From the NCBI GenBank assembly GCA_046296435.1, contig JBKBLI010000019.1, forward strand, positions 1-51,484: a DNA stretch of 51,484 nucleotides, in the 5' to 3' direction. Positions 24,283-31,683 of the stretch are shown piece by piece (the stretch's first letter is position 1; the number at the start of each line of letters is the position of its first letter). Source of the DNA: M3007 sp046296435. Its GTDB lineage: Bacteria > Bacteroidota > Bacteroidia > Chitinophagales > Saprospiraceae. Below the pieces are notes generated by a model. That model made no database searches, was not told the DNA's origin, and was given only the letters and a program-made list of their open reading frames with translations. The position numbers were made by a program, and so were the translations under genes.

Positions 24283-27200
24283 ATGGAAAAGATCATGCGT
24301 TCATTTCCGATCCTGCTGTTATGGGTCGTTGCTTCCTTGAGTTTGGTTGCGCAAGCGACTTCGCAGGACGAAATCATACGCGCCGACAAGCAATTTGATT
24401 TGTACGCTTACAATCTGGCGTTTCGCAGCTACGAACAGATCCTGCGCAACGACCCGAACAATCCTCACATATTGGCCCGCATGGCCGATTGTAAGGTGCA
24501 ACTCAACAAACCGGCAGAGGCGCTCCCTCTGTACGAGCGGGCTACGCAGCAAAAAGGGGCTTCACCGCTCATATCGTTTCGCTATGGCCGCGCCCTGATG
24601 ATGACCGGCGACTATGCGGGCGCCAAAAAATGGTTCAATATTTTTGCAGAGAGCGATCCCAGAACCGGTAAGCACTTTGCCGAGATGTGCGACTATGCCA
24701 TGTCCCTCGCCGCCAAAGCGCCCCTGTATCAGGTGCGCAATGAGGCCTTGAATACTGATGCGGCTGATTATGGCCCCGCCTTTTTGGGCAATCGCCTGAC
24801 GTATAGCTCCGCCCGAACCGACATCGTACGGCGCTCAAATGCCAAAAATACCAACGATTGGAGCGGCAGCGCGTTCAACCAGTTGTTCGTCACGCAGCGC
24901 AATCCGGAAACCGGCTACTTACAGAAGCCCTCTTTTCTGCGCAGCGACCTGCAAAACGCTTACAATGAAGGCCCAGTTGCGTACTCTTCGGACGGCAACA
25001 TGGTGTTTTTTTGCCGCAACAACTTCATCGACGGCTCCCGTCAGATTGCCGACAAGGGCATCAACCTGAGTCTCTATATCGCCGAGGTGAGCGAGGGCGG
25101 TTCGTGGATCAATATTCGCCCTTTTGCCCACAACGGCTCCGATTACTCGACCGGATACCCCAGTATCTCGCCCGACGGCCAACTTCTGTTCTTTGCCTCC
25201 AACCGCCCGGGCGGCTCCGGCGGGTGGGATATCTATGTGTCGCAGTGGAATGGCTCCGACTGGGGATTCCCGCAGAACTTAGGCCCCACGCTCAATACGG
25301 AAGGCAACGAAATCACGCCTTTCTTCGACGGGACGAGCCTTTTCTTCAGTTCGGACTGGCACAAAGGCATGGGCGGAATGGATATTTTCCGCGCAGACGT
25401 AGAGCAGCTTCAGGCCACGGCCGTGTATCACCTTGGCCCGGGTATCAACTCGTCGCGCGACGATTACGGCTTTGTCTATAACCAAGCCCTTAATGTGGGC
25501 TATTTCACCAGCAACCGCCCCGACGGACGCGGCAACGAGGATATCTGGCAAGCCGTGCGCCCACAGGCTGTCGCCGCGCAGACCACCCCGCGAAACGTTC
25601 AGGCGGACGCGCCGCAAATGTACGGCCTGACGCCCGGCGCTACGCCTGCGCAAGCGCCCAAAGGCGACTTCTATGTCTATGTGGCCGATTCGTGGATGCG
25701 TCCCGTGGCCGGCGCCGAGGTTGATTGCAGCGAATGCAACGGCCAAAAGGGCGTGACCGACGAGGATGGACGCTTTTATTTTCAGCGCCAAAACCGACCG
25801 CTCTCGTGCAAGATTTACATCGCTAAAGACGGTTACGAAGAGTTGGACCTGGATATCAAATCCTTCGGTAGCGCCAATATTGCCGCCACCATCAGCCAGG
25901 ATAAAAAACAGGAATTCTACGGCGTGGTCTATGATATGGAAACCAAACGTCCCCTGAGCGGCGTAGTGGTGGAATATACCGCGGGTTCAAAAACCATACA
26001 AACATCCACCAGTCCCAATGGGGTGTACAGCCTGCAACTTACCCCGCGCAATACCTACGATCTGACTTACTCAGACAATGGATACGCCGAAAAAACCGTG
26101 CGCATTCGCCCCGGTATGCCGGGCTCCGGCAACCAAATCGACGACGTGTTTATGGAAAAAGAAACCGCCCGTCCTGCCGCCGCCGCGCCCGCTCGCGCCG
26201 CCGCGCCGCCGCCTTCCGCCAGCCAGCCCTCGCCGTCTGCGCCTGTTGCCTACAGCGCCTCCAAACCCAATGCGGCTGAACCGGCGCGTTCGCCGGTCGC
26301 AGCCCCGGTTGTCGATGCCAAACCGCAGTCGCCCGCCGCTACCAGCCCGGTGTTGTTGGCCAATCGCGATCCGAAACCCCAGACCGACGCGCCCAAAACG
26401 GTCGGTTATGCCATCCAATTGGCGGCTACGCCTGACGAAATCACGCCCTCGTATCTGCGTAAATACGAGCCGTTGACCAAACACGGCAACCTCTACGCCA
26501 AAAAAGAAGGCGCGCTTAACAAGTTGCGCCTCGGTATCTTTGAGCAGCGACCGGAGGCCAACCGTGTACTGACCGAAGTGAAAAAAGATGCCCGATACAA
26601 AGACGCCTATATTGTCGAGGAAAAAGAGGCCGACGAGTCCCTTATGCTCCGCAAAGCGCCCGCCACCCCGGCCCAATACGCCGCGCCTACCGGCGCGCGA
26701 AGCGCGCTACCGCCGGACAACGGCATTCGATATGCCGTACAGTTAGGCTCTTTTTCACCCGAAAATCCCATTTCGATCAACAATTACGCAGCGCTCAATG
26801 ATCTGGGCAATGTCTATTCGAAATTAGAAAATGGCATGCTCAAAATGCGCCTTGGCATCTGGTCCAAACATGCAGATGCCGAAAACGCGCAGAGTCAGGC
26901 GGTAGGCCGCGGCTTTGACGCCATTATCGTAACCGAAAAAGCGGATGACGAAGTCGCCAAAAAATTCCTGATAAGCGGAGCCCGACTGAATACCCCTGAC
27001 GCCGCGCCCGCTTCGCCTGCCGCGGCGGCGCCCGCACAGTACAGCGCGCCTGCCGCCGCCCGCAGCGCCAAAGGACCTGAAGCCGCTCCCGCCGCCTCTG
27101 CTGTACAAAGCAAGACCGCCGCCGCTCCGGTATCGGGTGTGGGCTACGAGATCAGGGTGTGCGCCATGAGCGATCCCCGGATGTTTGATGCTAACAAGAT

Positions 27201-27411
27201 AAAAGGCGCCAAAGGCAAAATAGAAAAACGCGACATCCCCAACACGACAATGTCCGCCGTTCTACTGACGGGGTACGCTTCTCCTGAAGCGGCCATACAG
27301 GATACTGAATACGTGCGCCGCAATGGTTTTCCGGATGCGTACATCATGCGCGTCGAAAATGGGGAACGCAAAATATACCGCTACCGCTCACCGCTCGATT
27401 CTCCTAATTGA
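24283..27411 (+). CDS. PorE-like envelope protein: TPR, beta-propeller, carboxypeptidase-regulatory domains and three SPOR-like domains
   Basis: This is a 1042-residue exported protein: signal peptide to about residue 24 (SLSLVAQA), TPR-like helices about 27-130, and a PD40/WD40-type propeller about 160-440 (SSDGNMVFF, SPDGQLLFFASNRPGG, TSNRPDGRGNEDIW). Two carboxypeptidase-regulatory-like folds follow, about 460-530 and 546-620, then an Ala/Pro-rich linker. The first three parts match PorE, the T9SS-associated outer-membrane/peptidoglycan tether, which ends in an OmpA-like domain. Here the end has three SPOR-like units beginning near residues 707 (GYAIQLAATPDE), 815 (RYAVQLGSFSPE) and 953 (GYEIRVCAMSDP), joined by Ala/Pro-rich linkers. 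SPOR domains bind peptidoglycan, so a similar tethering role is plausible. ATG 24283 is chosen for the signal peptide. pdxH starts 1 base after the stop. Confidence 0.8.
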   Translation: MEKIMRSFPILLLWVVASLSLVAQATSQDEIIRADKQFDLYAYNLAFRSYEQILRNDPNNPHILARMADCKVQLNKPAEALPLYERATQQKGASPLISFRYGRALMMTGDYAGAKKWFNIFAESDPRTGKHFAEMCDYAMSLAAKAPLYQVRNEALNTDAADYGPAFLGNRLTYSSARTDIVRRSNAKNTNDWSGSAFNQLFVTQRNPETGYLQKPSFLRSDLQNAYNEGPVAYSSDGNMVFFCRNNFIDGSRQIADKGINLSLYIAEVSEGGSWINIRPFAHNGSDYSTGYPSISPDGQLLFFASNRPGGSGGWDIYVSQWNGSDWGFPQNLGPTLNTEGNEITPFFDGTSLFFSSDWHKGMGGMDIFRADVEQLQATAVYHLGPGINSSRDDYGFVYNQALNVGYFTSNRPDGRGNEDIWQAVRPQAVAAQTTPRNVQADAPQMYGLTPGATPAQAPKGDFYVYVADSWMRPVAGAEVDCSECNGQKGVTDEDGRFYFQRQNRPLSCKIYIAKDGYEELDLDIKSFGSANIAATISQDKKQEFYGVVYDMETKRPLSGVVVEYTAGSKTIQTSTSPNGVYSLQLTPRNTYDLTYSDNGYAEKTVRIRPGMPGSGNQIDDVFMEKETARPAAAAPARAAAPPPSASQPSPSAPVAYSASKPNAAEPARSPVAAPVVDAKPQSPAATSPVLLANRDPKPQTDAPKTVGYAIQLAATPDEITPSYLRKYEPLTKHGNLYAKKEGALNKLRLGIFEQRPEANRVLTEVKKDARYKDAYIVEEKEADESLMLRKAPATPAQYAAPTGARSALPPDNGIRYAVQLGSFSPENPISINNYAALNDLGNVYSKLENGMLKMRLGIWSKHADAENAQSQAVGRGFDAIIVTEKADDEVAKKFLISGARLNTPDAAPASPAAAAPAQYSAPAAARSAKGPEAAPAASAVQSKTAAAPVSGVGYEIRVCAMSDPRMFDANKIKGAKGKIEKRDIPNTTMSAVLLTGYASPEAAIQDTEYVRRNGFPDAYIMRVENGERKIYRYRSPLDSPN

Positions 27412-27412
27412 A

Positions 27413-28054
27413 ATGGATATAGCCTCCCTTCGACGTAACTACTCGCTGCAAAGTCTCAATGAGTCGGATGTCTTACAGGACCCGATCGAACAGTTCAAAC
27501 GCTGGTTTGGCGAAGCGCTCGACAGTCAGTTGCCAGAGCCGAACGCCATGGTTCTCTCTACCGCTTCTTCAGGCAGGGTACAATCGAGGACTGTGCTGCT
27601 CAAAGGCGTAGATGAGCGTGGATTGATTTTTTATACCAATTACGAAAGCGCCAAAGGCCGCGAACTGATCGACAATCCGCAGTGCGCGCTGCTTTTTCTG
27701 TGGCTTGAGTTGGAGCGACAGGTGCGCATCGAAGGCCGCGCGGAGCGCATCCCGGCGGCTGAATCAGAAGCCTACTTCCAATCGCGTCCCCGTTCCAGCC
27801 AAATCGCCGCCTGGGCCAGTCCTCAGAGCGCGGCCATCTCCGATCGCGCCGCGCTGGAAGACAAAGTTGCGGAGATTACCGAGACGTTCAAACACGATGA
27901 GGCGCTGCCCTTGCCGCCGTTTTGGGGCGGTTTTGTGGTGGCGCCCGATCGATTCGAATTTTGGCAAGGTCGCGAGAGTCGTTTGCACGACCGTATCGTC
28001 TATGAGCGGATTGGCGGCGCTTCCAATTGGGCGCTAAAGCGCTTGGCGCCCTGA
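27413..28054 (+). CDS. pdxH: pyridoxamine/pyridoxine 5'-phosphate oxidase
   Basis: This 213-residue FMN enzyme oxidises PNP or PMP to pyridoxal 5'-phosphate in B6 metabolism or salvage. Visible segments are DPIEQFKRWFGEAL, SRTVLLKGVDERGLIFYTNY, ALLFLWLELERQVRIEGRAERI and SYFQSRP-type YFQSRPRSSQIAAWASPQS. The C-terminus reads PPFWGGFVVAPDRFEFWQG, RLHDRIVYER and ends WALKRLAP. Length is as usual. ATG 27413 is preferred since it gives MDIASLRRNYSL, the family N-terminus, and sits 1 base after the PorE-like stop, so it is probably read from that transcript. Cytoplasmic. No link to envelope function is implied. Confidence 0.96.
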   Translation: MDIASLRRNYSLQSLNESDVLQDPIEQFKRWFGEALDSQLPEPNAMVLSTASSGRVQSRTVLLKGVDERGLIFYTNYESAKGRELIDNPQCALLFLWLELERQVRIEGRAERIPAAESEAYFQSRPRSSQIAAWASPQSAAISDRAALEDKVAEITETFKHDEALPLPPFWGGFVVAPDRFEFWQGRESRLHDRIVYERIGGASNWALKRLAP

Positions 28055-28161
28055 TATGCTTGCGTCCGCCGATAGCTTTTTGCGGCGCGTCCATAAGGGC
28101 GTTGGGAAGGCATGGGTTTTGTACCCGTTTTTTTCGGCCATCTTACCGCGTCGTTGATCCT

Positions 28162-29547
28162 ATGCCTCTTTTTGAGTCCTTAGATCCTGCTTTTGTGGCC
28201 CGTATGCGCCTCCTCATCGGTAGCGAGTACGCCGCTTTTGAAGCGGCGCTGAGCGAAGCGCCGCCCGTATCCATTCGCCTTCACCCGCGCAAATCTCAGG
28301 TTATCACTCCCGGGGGCGATCCGATCCCATGGAACAAACAAGGTCTTTATCTTGCTTCCAGACCCTCGTTTACGTTAGATCCTGTATTCCACGCCGGCGC
28401 CTACTATGTTCAGGAAGCGGCCTCTATGTTCGTGTCCGAAGTCTTGCGCCAGACGCTATACGCCGCGCCCCTGTCCCATCCCTTGCTTGCGCTTGATCTA
28501 TGTGCGTCTCCGGGGGGCAAAAGCACCTTGCTGTTGGATGCGCTGCCACAGGATGGTAGTCTGGTTGTTTGTAATGAGGCCGTCAAGGGCCGGTTTGCGG
28601 CGCTTGAAGAAAACATCGAAAAATGGGGCTATCCCAATGTAGCGCTTACGCGGGCTGACGCGGCAGATTTTGCCGGTTTGGAGGCCGATTTGGTTCTGGT
28701 GGATGCGCCTTGCAGCGGCGAGGGTATGTTTCGCAAGGATCCGCGCGCGCGTGCGGAGTGGTCTGAGGCGCATGCCGCGTTTTGCGCATTGCGACAGGCG
28801 CGCATCCTGCGCGACGCCGACGCGGCGCTGCGACCGGGTGGTTTGCTGATCTACAGCACGTGCACGTTCAATCCGGCCGAGAACGAGGAGATGATCGCTC
28901 TGTTGCGCAGCGAAATGGGTTACGAACAACTTGCGCTTGAAGTGCCGGCGCAGTGGGGAGTCGTTACGACCGAAGGCGGACTGCGTTTTTATCCCCATTG
29001 CTCGCGCGGCGAGGGTTTTTTTATTGGCGCGCTCCGCAAAAGAGGGACTGAGGGCCAAGGACGAGGGCACGAAAACCGCCGCGCCCGCGCCGAGTTCAAG
29101 CGGCTTACGCCCCTCAATCGCGCACAGCGTCAGATTGCGGCCCCTTGGTTGGCAACGCCCGACGACTACGCGCTATACCAGACGCCCAATCAACAGATTC
29201 TGGCTTTGCCGCAGGTTTTGTTGCCGCTGTACGCTCGACTTGACGCCCGCATCAAAGAAAAGCGCTTTGGCCTCGACATGGGACAGATCAAAGGCGTCGA
29301 ACTCGCCCCCGCCCATGCCCTTGCGCTTAGCCTCGCGCTCCACGCCGAGATCCCTCGCCTTGCGCTCAATCAGGAGCAAGCGCTGCGCTTTTTGCGCAAA
29401 GAGGCCATGGCGCCGCCGCCCGCCGCTCCTGTTGGATGGGCCTTAGCGGAGTACAAAGGGCTGGGTATCGGCTGGGTCAAAGTTCTGCCCGGTCGCCTGA
29501 ACAATTACCTACCCGCTTCGCGTCGCATTCTGATGCACGCAGACTGA
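28162..29547 (+). CDS. rsmF: RsmF-type (NOL1/NOP2/Sun) RNA cytosine-C5 methyltransferase
   Basis: This 461-residue SAM-dependent enzyme probably makes 5-methylcytosine in 16S rRNA. The SAM site is LDLCASPGGKSTLL. Motif IV is VLVDAPCSGEGMFRKDP with the release Cys, and motif VI is YSTCTFNPAENEEM with the nucleophile Cys. The N-terminal part (PLFESLDPAFVARM, VSIRLHPRKS, YYVQEAASMF) and the C-terminal region after about residue 300 (LTPLNRAQRQ, VELAPAHALALSL, GWALAEYKGLGIGWVKVL) resemble the RsmF C-terminal PUA-like part. ATG 28162 is chosen because MPLFESLDP matches relatives; upstream sequence in frame is unconserved. The TGA stop abuts the convergent CBS gene stop. The exact target base is inferred. 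Confidence 0.9.
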   Translation: MPLFESLDPAFVARMRLLIGSEYAAFEAALSEAPPVSIRLHPRKSQVITPGGDPIPWNKQGLYLASRPSFTLDPVFHAGAYYVQEAASMFVSEVLRQTLYAAPLSHPLLALDLCASPGGKSTLLLDALPQDGSLVVCNEAVKGRFAALEENIEKWGYPNVALTRADAADFAGLEADLVLVDAPCSGEGMFRKDPRARAEWSEAHAAFCALRQARILRDADAALRPGGLLIYSTCTFNPAENEEMIALLRSEMGYEQLALEVPAQWGVVTTEGGLRFYPHCSRGEGFFIGALRKRGTEGQGRGHENRRARAEFKRLTPLNRAQRQIAAPWLATPDDYALYQTPNQQILALPQVLLPLYARLDARIKEKRFGLDMGQIKGVELAPAHALALSLALHAEIPRLALNQEQALRFLRKEAMAPPPAAPVGWALAEYKGLGIGWVKVLPGRLNNYLPASRRILMHAD

Positions 29548-29973
29548 TCACATGTTTTCGGGTACAAACTTGGTCAAATCCTCCGGATACTCCCTGCGAA
29601 AAGTGTACTTCAGGATGTCGTAAGTAGTGACAATCCCTTTCAATCTGCCGCCCTCGTCCACTATGGGGATGGCATGAAAAAGGTGCTCCATGAGCACTTC
29701 GGCAGCCGCGCCGATTTTTTGCCAGGGCTCGAGCGTAGCTAATTTGGTCGTCATGACCTCGCGAATAGATTTTTGCGCGTATTCCTCAGCCGAAAGGCCG
29801 GTTTTGAATATATCCCAGGACGTGACCATGCCGACCAGTTTGTCGCCTTCTACGATGGGCAAATGGTGGATGCGCTTAGAGAGGAAAATATTGCGCGCCT
29901 CTCCCAGCGTATCGCTTGGCGCAAGCGTGATCACATTGGAAGTCATAATCGCGGTAACGGGTTCGTTCATCAT
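29548..29973 (-). CDS. protein with two CBS domains
   Basis: This 141-residue protein is essentially a CBS pair (Bateman module) that may sense adenine nucleotides or a similar ligand. CBS1 covers about residues 5-65 (VTAIMTSNVITLAPSDTLGEA, HHLPIVEGDKLVGMVTSWDI). CBS2 covers about 70-130 (IREVMTTKLATLEPWQKIGAAAEVL, HAIPIVDEGGRLKGIVTTYDIL). There is no attached enzyme domain. Its stop complement TCA is directly adjacent to the rsmF stop TGA. It is divergent from the esterase gene over 163 bases. Biological partner unknown. Confidence 0.88.
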   Translation of the reverse strand: MMNEPVTAIMTSNVITLAPSDTLGEARNIFLSKRIHHLPIVEGDKLVGMVTSWDIFKTGLSAEEYAQKSIREVMTTKLATLEPWQKIGAAAEVLMEHLFHAIPIVDEGGRLKGIVTTYDILKYTFRREYPEDLTKFVPENM

Positions 29974-30136
29974 AAGCGGAAACGTATTTGTGAAAAGGGT
30001 GACAGAGGAAAAATTTTCTCAAACATAAGGACATTTTTGCTTTTGAAAGCAAACAAGCTATTTTTAATCCTGTTTTTCAGGGAAATAATCTATTTTACCG
30101 CCGAAATCATTTATTTAATCAAAAACGAAGCTTGTT

Positions 30137-31438
30137 ATGAAATGTATTTACGCCTTTGCGGTACTTTTGTTGACCATCCCGCTGCGCGCGCAAAATTCCG
30201 GTTGCGACGGATCCAGATTCAAATCAGAAGTTTTTGCGAACGTCAAACGCACAACGGTTACCTATGCCCAGACGGTCAGCCATCTGAACAGCCTGATCAA
30301 TCTCGCCATGGACGTGTATGAGCCGGAAGGCGACACGCTCTCCAAGCGGCCGGCCATCGTGATGGCTCATGGCGGGAGTTTTATCCTGGGAAACAAAAAC
30401 GATATCCGCAACGAATGCGAGTTGCTGGCCCGCAGGGGTTATGTAGTCGCGAGCATTCAGTATCGGCTTTTTCCGTTTCTGGCTCTCGGATTCCCTGATT
30501 CGGTCAAAATCATGGATACAGCGGTTAAAGCCGTTGGCGACATGCGGGCCGCCACCCGCTTTTTGCGCATGGATGCGGCTACGGCCAATCAGTTCAGAAT
30601 CGACCCGGATCACATCTTTGTGGGCGGCTATTCGGCTGGCGCCGTAACGGCTCTGCACTACGCCTATCTGCAATTGGACGACGATATCCCCGGCTTCCTG
30701 GCCAACCTCATCGAACAAAATCGGGGAATAAATCTGAGCGCGCAACACCAAACCGCCCTCTTTGGCAATCTCAACCCCGCCGACTACAGCGGCCTGGAAG
30801 GAATCAGCGGCTCGCCGGAAAACAAAACCTATTCTTCCCGCGCCGACGCGGTGATCAATCTGTCGGGCGGTATCTATCGGAGCGCCTGGCTGCAAGCCGG
30901 CGAGCCGCCTCTGACGAGCATCCATGGCACAGCCGACGAAACGGTCGATTACAATTTCGGACTGGCAGCCAATATAGCCTACCTCGAAGGCAGCAACCTT
31001 ATTCGCCAACGCGCCGAAGCGGTCGGTCTGCGCAACTTTTTGCAAACCGTGCCCGACGGCGGCCATACCAACATCTACTCCGGAGCGGCTTATGCGGCAT
31101 ATCGGGATACGTTCTGGACCATGACAAGCGCCTTGCTGGAAGACTTGAGTTGCACGCCAAGCGTATCCATCGCCGAACCGGGCGATACAGGCGCCGCATT
31201 CTGGAGTTTTGCGCCCAACCCCGCATCCGACCCATACATAACGCTTGATCTGAGCGCTATCGGCCGGCCGGTTGATCTGCTGGCTTACGATGTTCAGGGC
31301 CGCCTTCTGGCGCATTATCGCCAAATCGCGCATGGGCAAAAGGTGGAGTTGCCGGCCGGCGCAAGCGGATCTATTTGGTTGCTTCCGCAGGCGGCCAATC
31401 TGCGCTTCGAAGCGAAGCAGCTTGCAGTGCCGAAGTAG
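30137..31438 (+). CDS. secreted alpha/beta-hydrolase (carboxylesterase-like) with T9SS type A C-terminal signal
   Basis: This is a 433-residue protein with a signal peptide (ending IPLRAQ). The alpha/beta-hydrolase core shows the oxyanion His-Gly-Gly (His78-Gly-Gly in AHGGSF), the nucleophile Ser166 in GGYSAG, Asp267 in HGTADETVD and His310 in DGGHTN, a complete triad. The arrangement fits the carboxylesterase/lipase group with HGG and GxSxG. The last ~70 residues, with FAPNPASDP, LLAYDVQGRLLAHYR and GSIWLLPQ, form a T9SS type A sorting domain, so the enzyme is probably exported to the surface or released. A near-consensus TATTTTTA box lies about 70 bases upstream. Substrate (ester of a polysaccharide or a lipid) unknown. 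Confidence 0.82.
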   Translation: MKCIYAFAVLLLTIPLRAQNSGCDGSRFKSEVFANVKRTTVTYAQTVSHLNSLINLAMDVYEPEGDTLSKRPAIVMAHGGSFILGNKNDIRNECELLARRGYVVASIQYRLFPFLALGFPDSVKIMDTAVKAVGDMRAATRFLRMDAATANQFRIDPDHIFVGGYSAGAVTALHYAYLQLDDDIPGFLANLIEQNRGINLSAQHQTALFGNLNPADYSGLEGISGSPENKTYSSRADAVINLSGGIYRSAWLQAGEPPLTSIHGTADETVDYNFGLAANIAYLEGSNLIRQRAEAVGLRNFLQTVPDGGHTNIYSGAAYAAYRDTFWTMTSALLEDLSCTPSVSIAEPGDTGAAFWSFAPNPASDPYITLDLSAIGRPVDLLAYDVQGRLLAHYRQIAHGQKVELPAGASGSIWLLPQAANLRFEAKQLAVPK

Positions 31439-31465
31439 CGTGCGGCGGACATCACAGATCGACGA

Positions 31466-31511
31466 AAGCGCCTGCTCGACCCGGGCGAAAAGGCTGAGCG
31501 GGCAGGCGCTT
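31466..31511. terminator. strong stem-loop downstream of the esterase gene
   Basis: AAGCGCCTGC (31466-31475) and GCAGGCGCTT (31502-31511) are perfect 10-base inverted repeats with a 26-base loop, starting 27 bases after the esterase stop. No T-run follows, so it could be an RNA-end stabiliser or factor-dependent terminator rather than an intrinsic one. Confidence 0.4.
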
Positions 31512-31586
31512 AGCGGTAGGCCGTCAGCAGTATCGGGCGTGCGTTCCGCCAAGTCTGGCCGGGTTTTTGCTGCTTGATATTCGGAT

Positions 31587-31594
31587 TAGTTTTG
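31587..31594 (+). promoter_or_regulatory. -7 promoter box for the serine protease gene
   Basis: TAGTTTTG is a perfect TAnnTTTG match with a TTG 17 bases upstream (31567-31569), near the -33 position. It lies 89 bases before the ATG at 31684. Confidence 0.45.
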
Positions 31595-31683
31595 TGCTGG
31601 TACAGGCGACTGTACCTGCTTTGCCGCGCCCTTGACGCGCTTTTTATTCCTTTTTCAAAAAAATACGCAAGTAATCCATCGCC

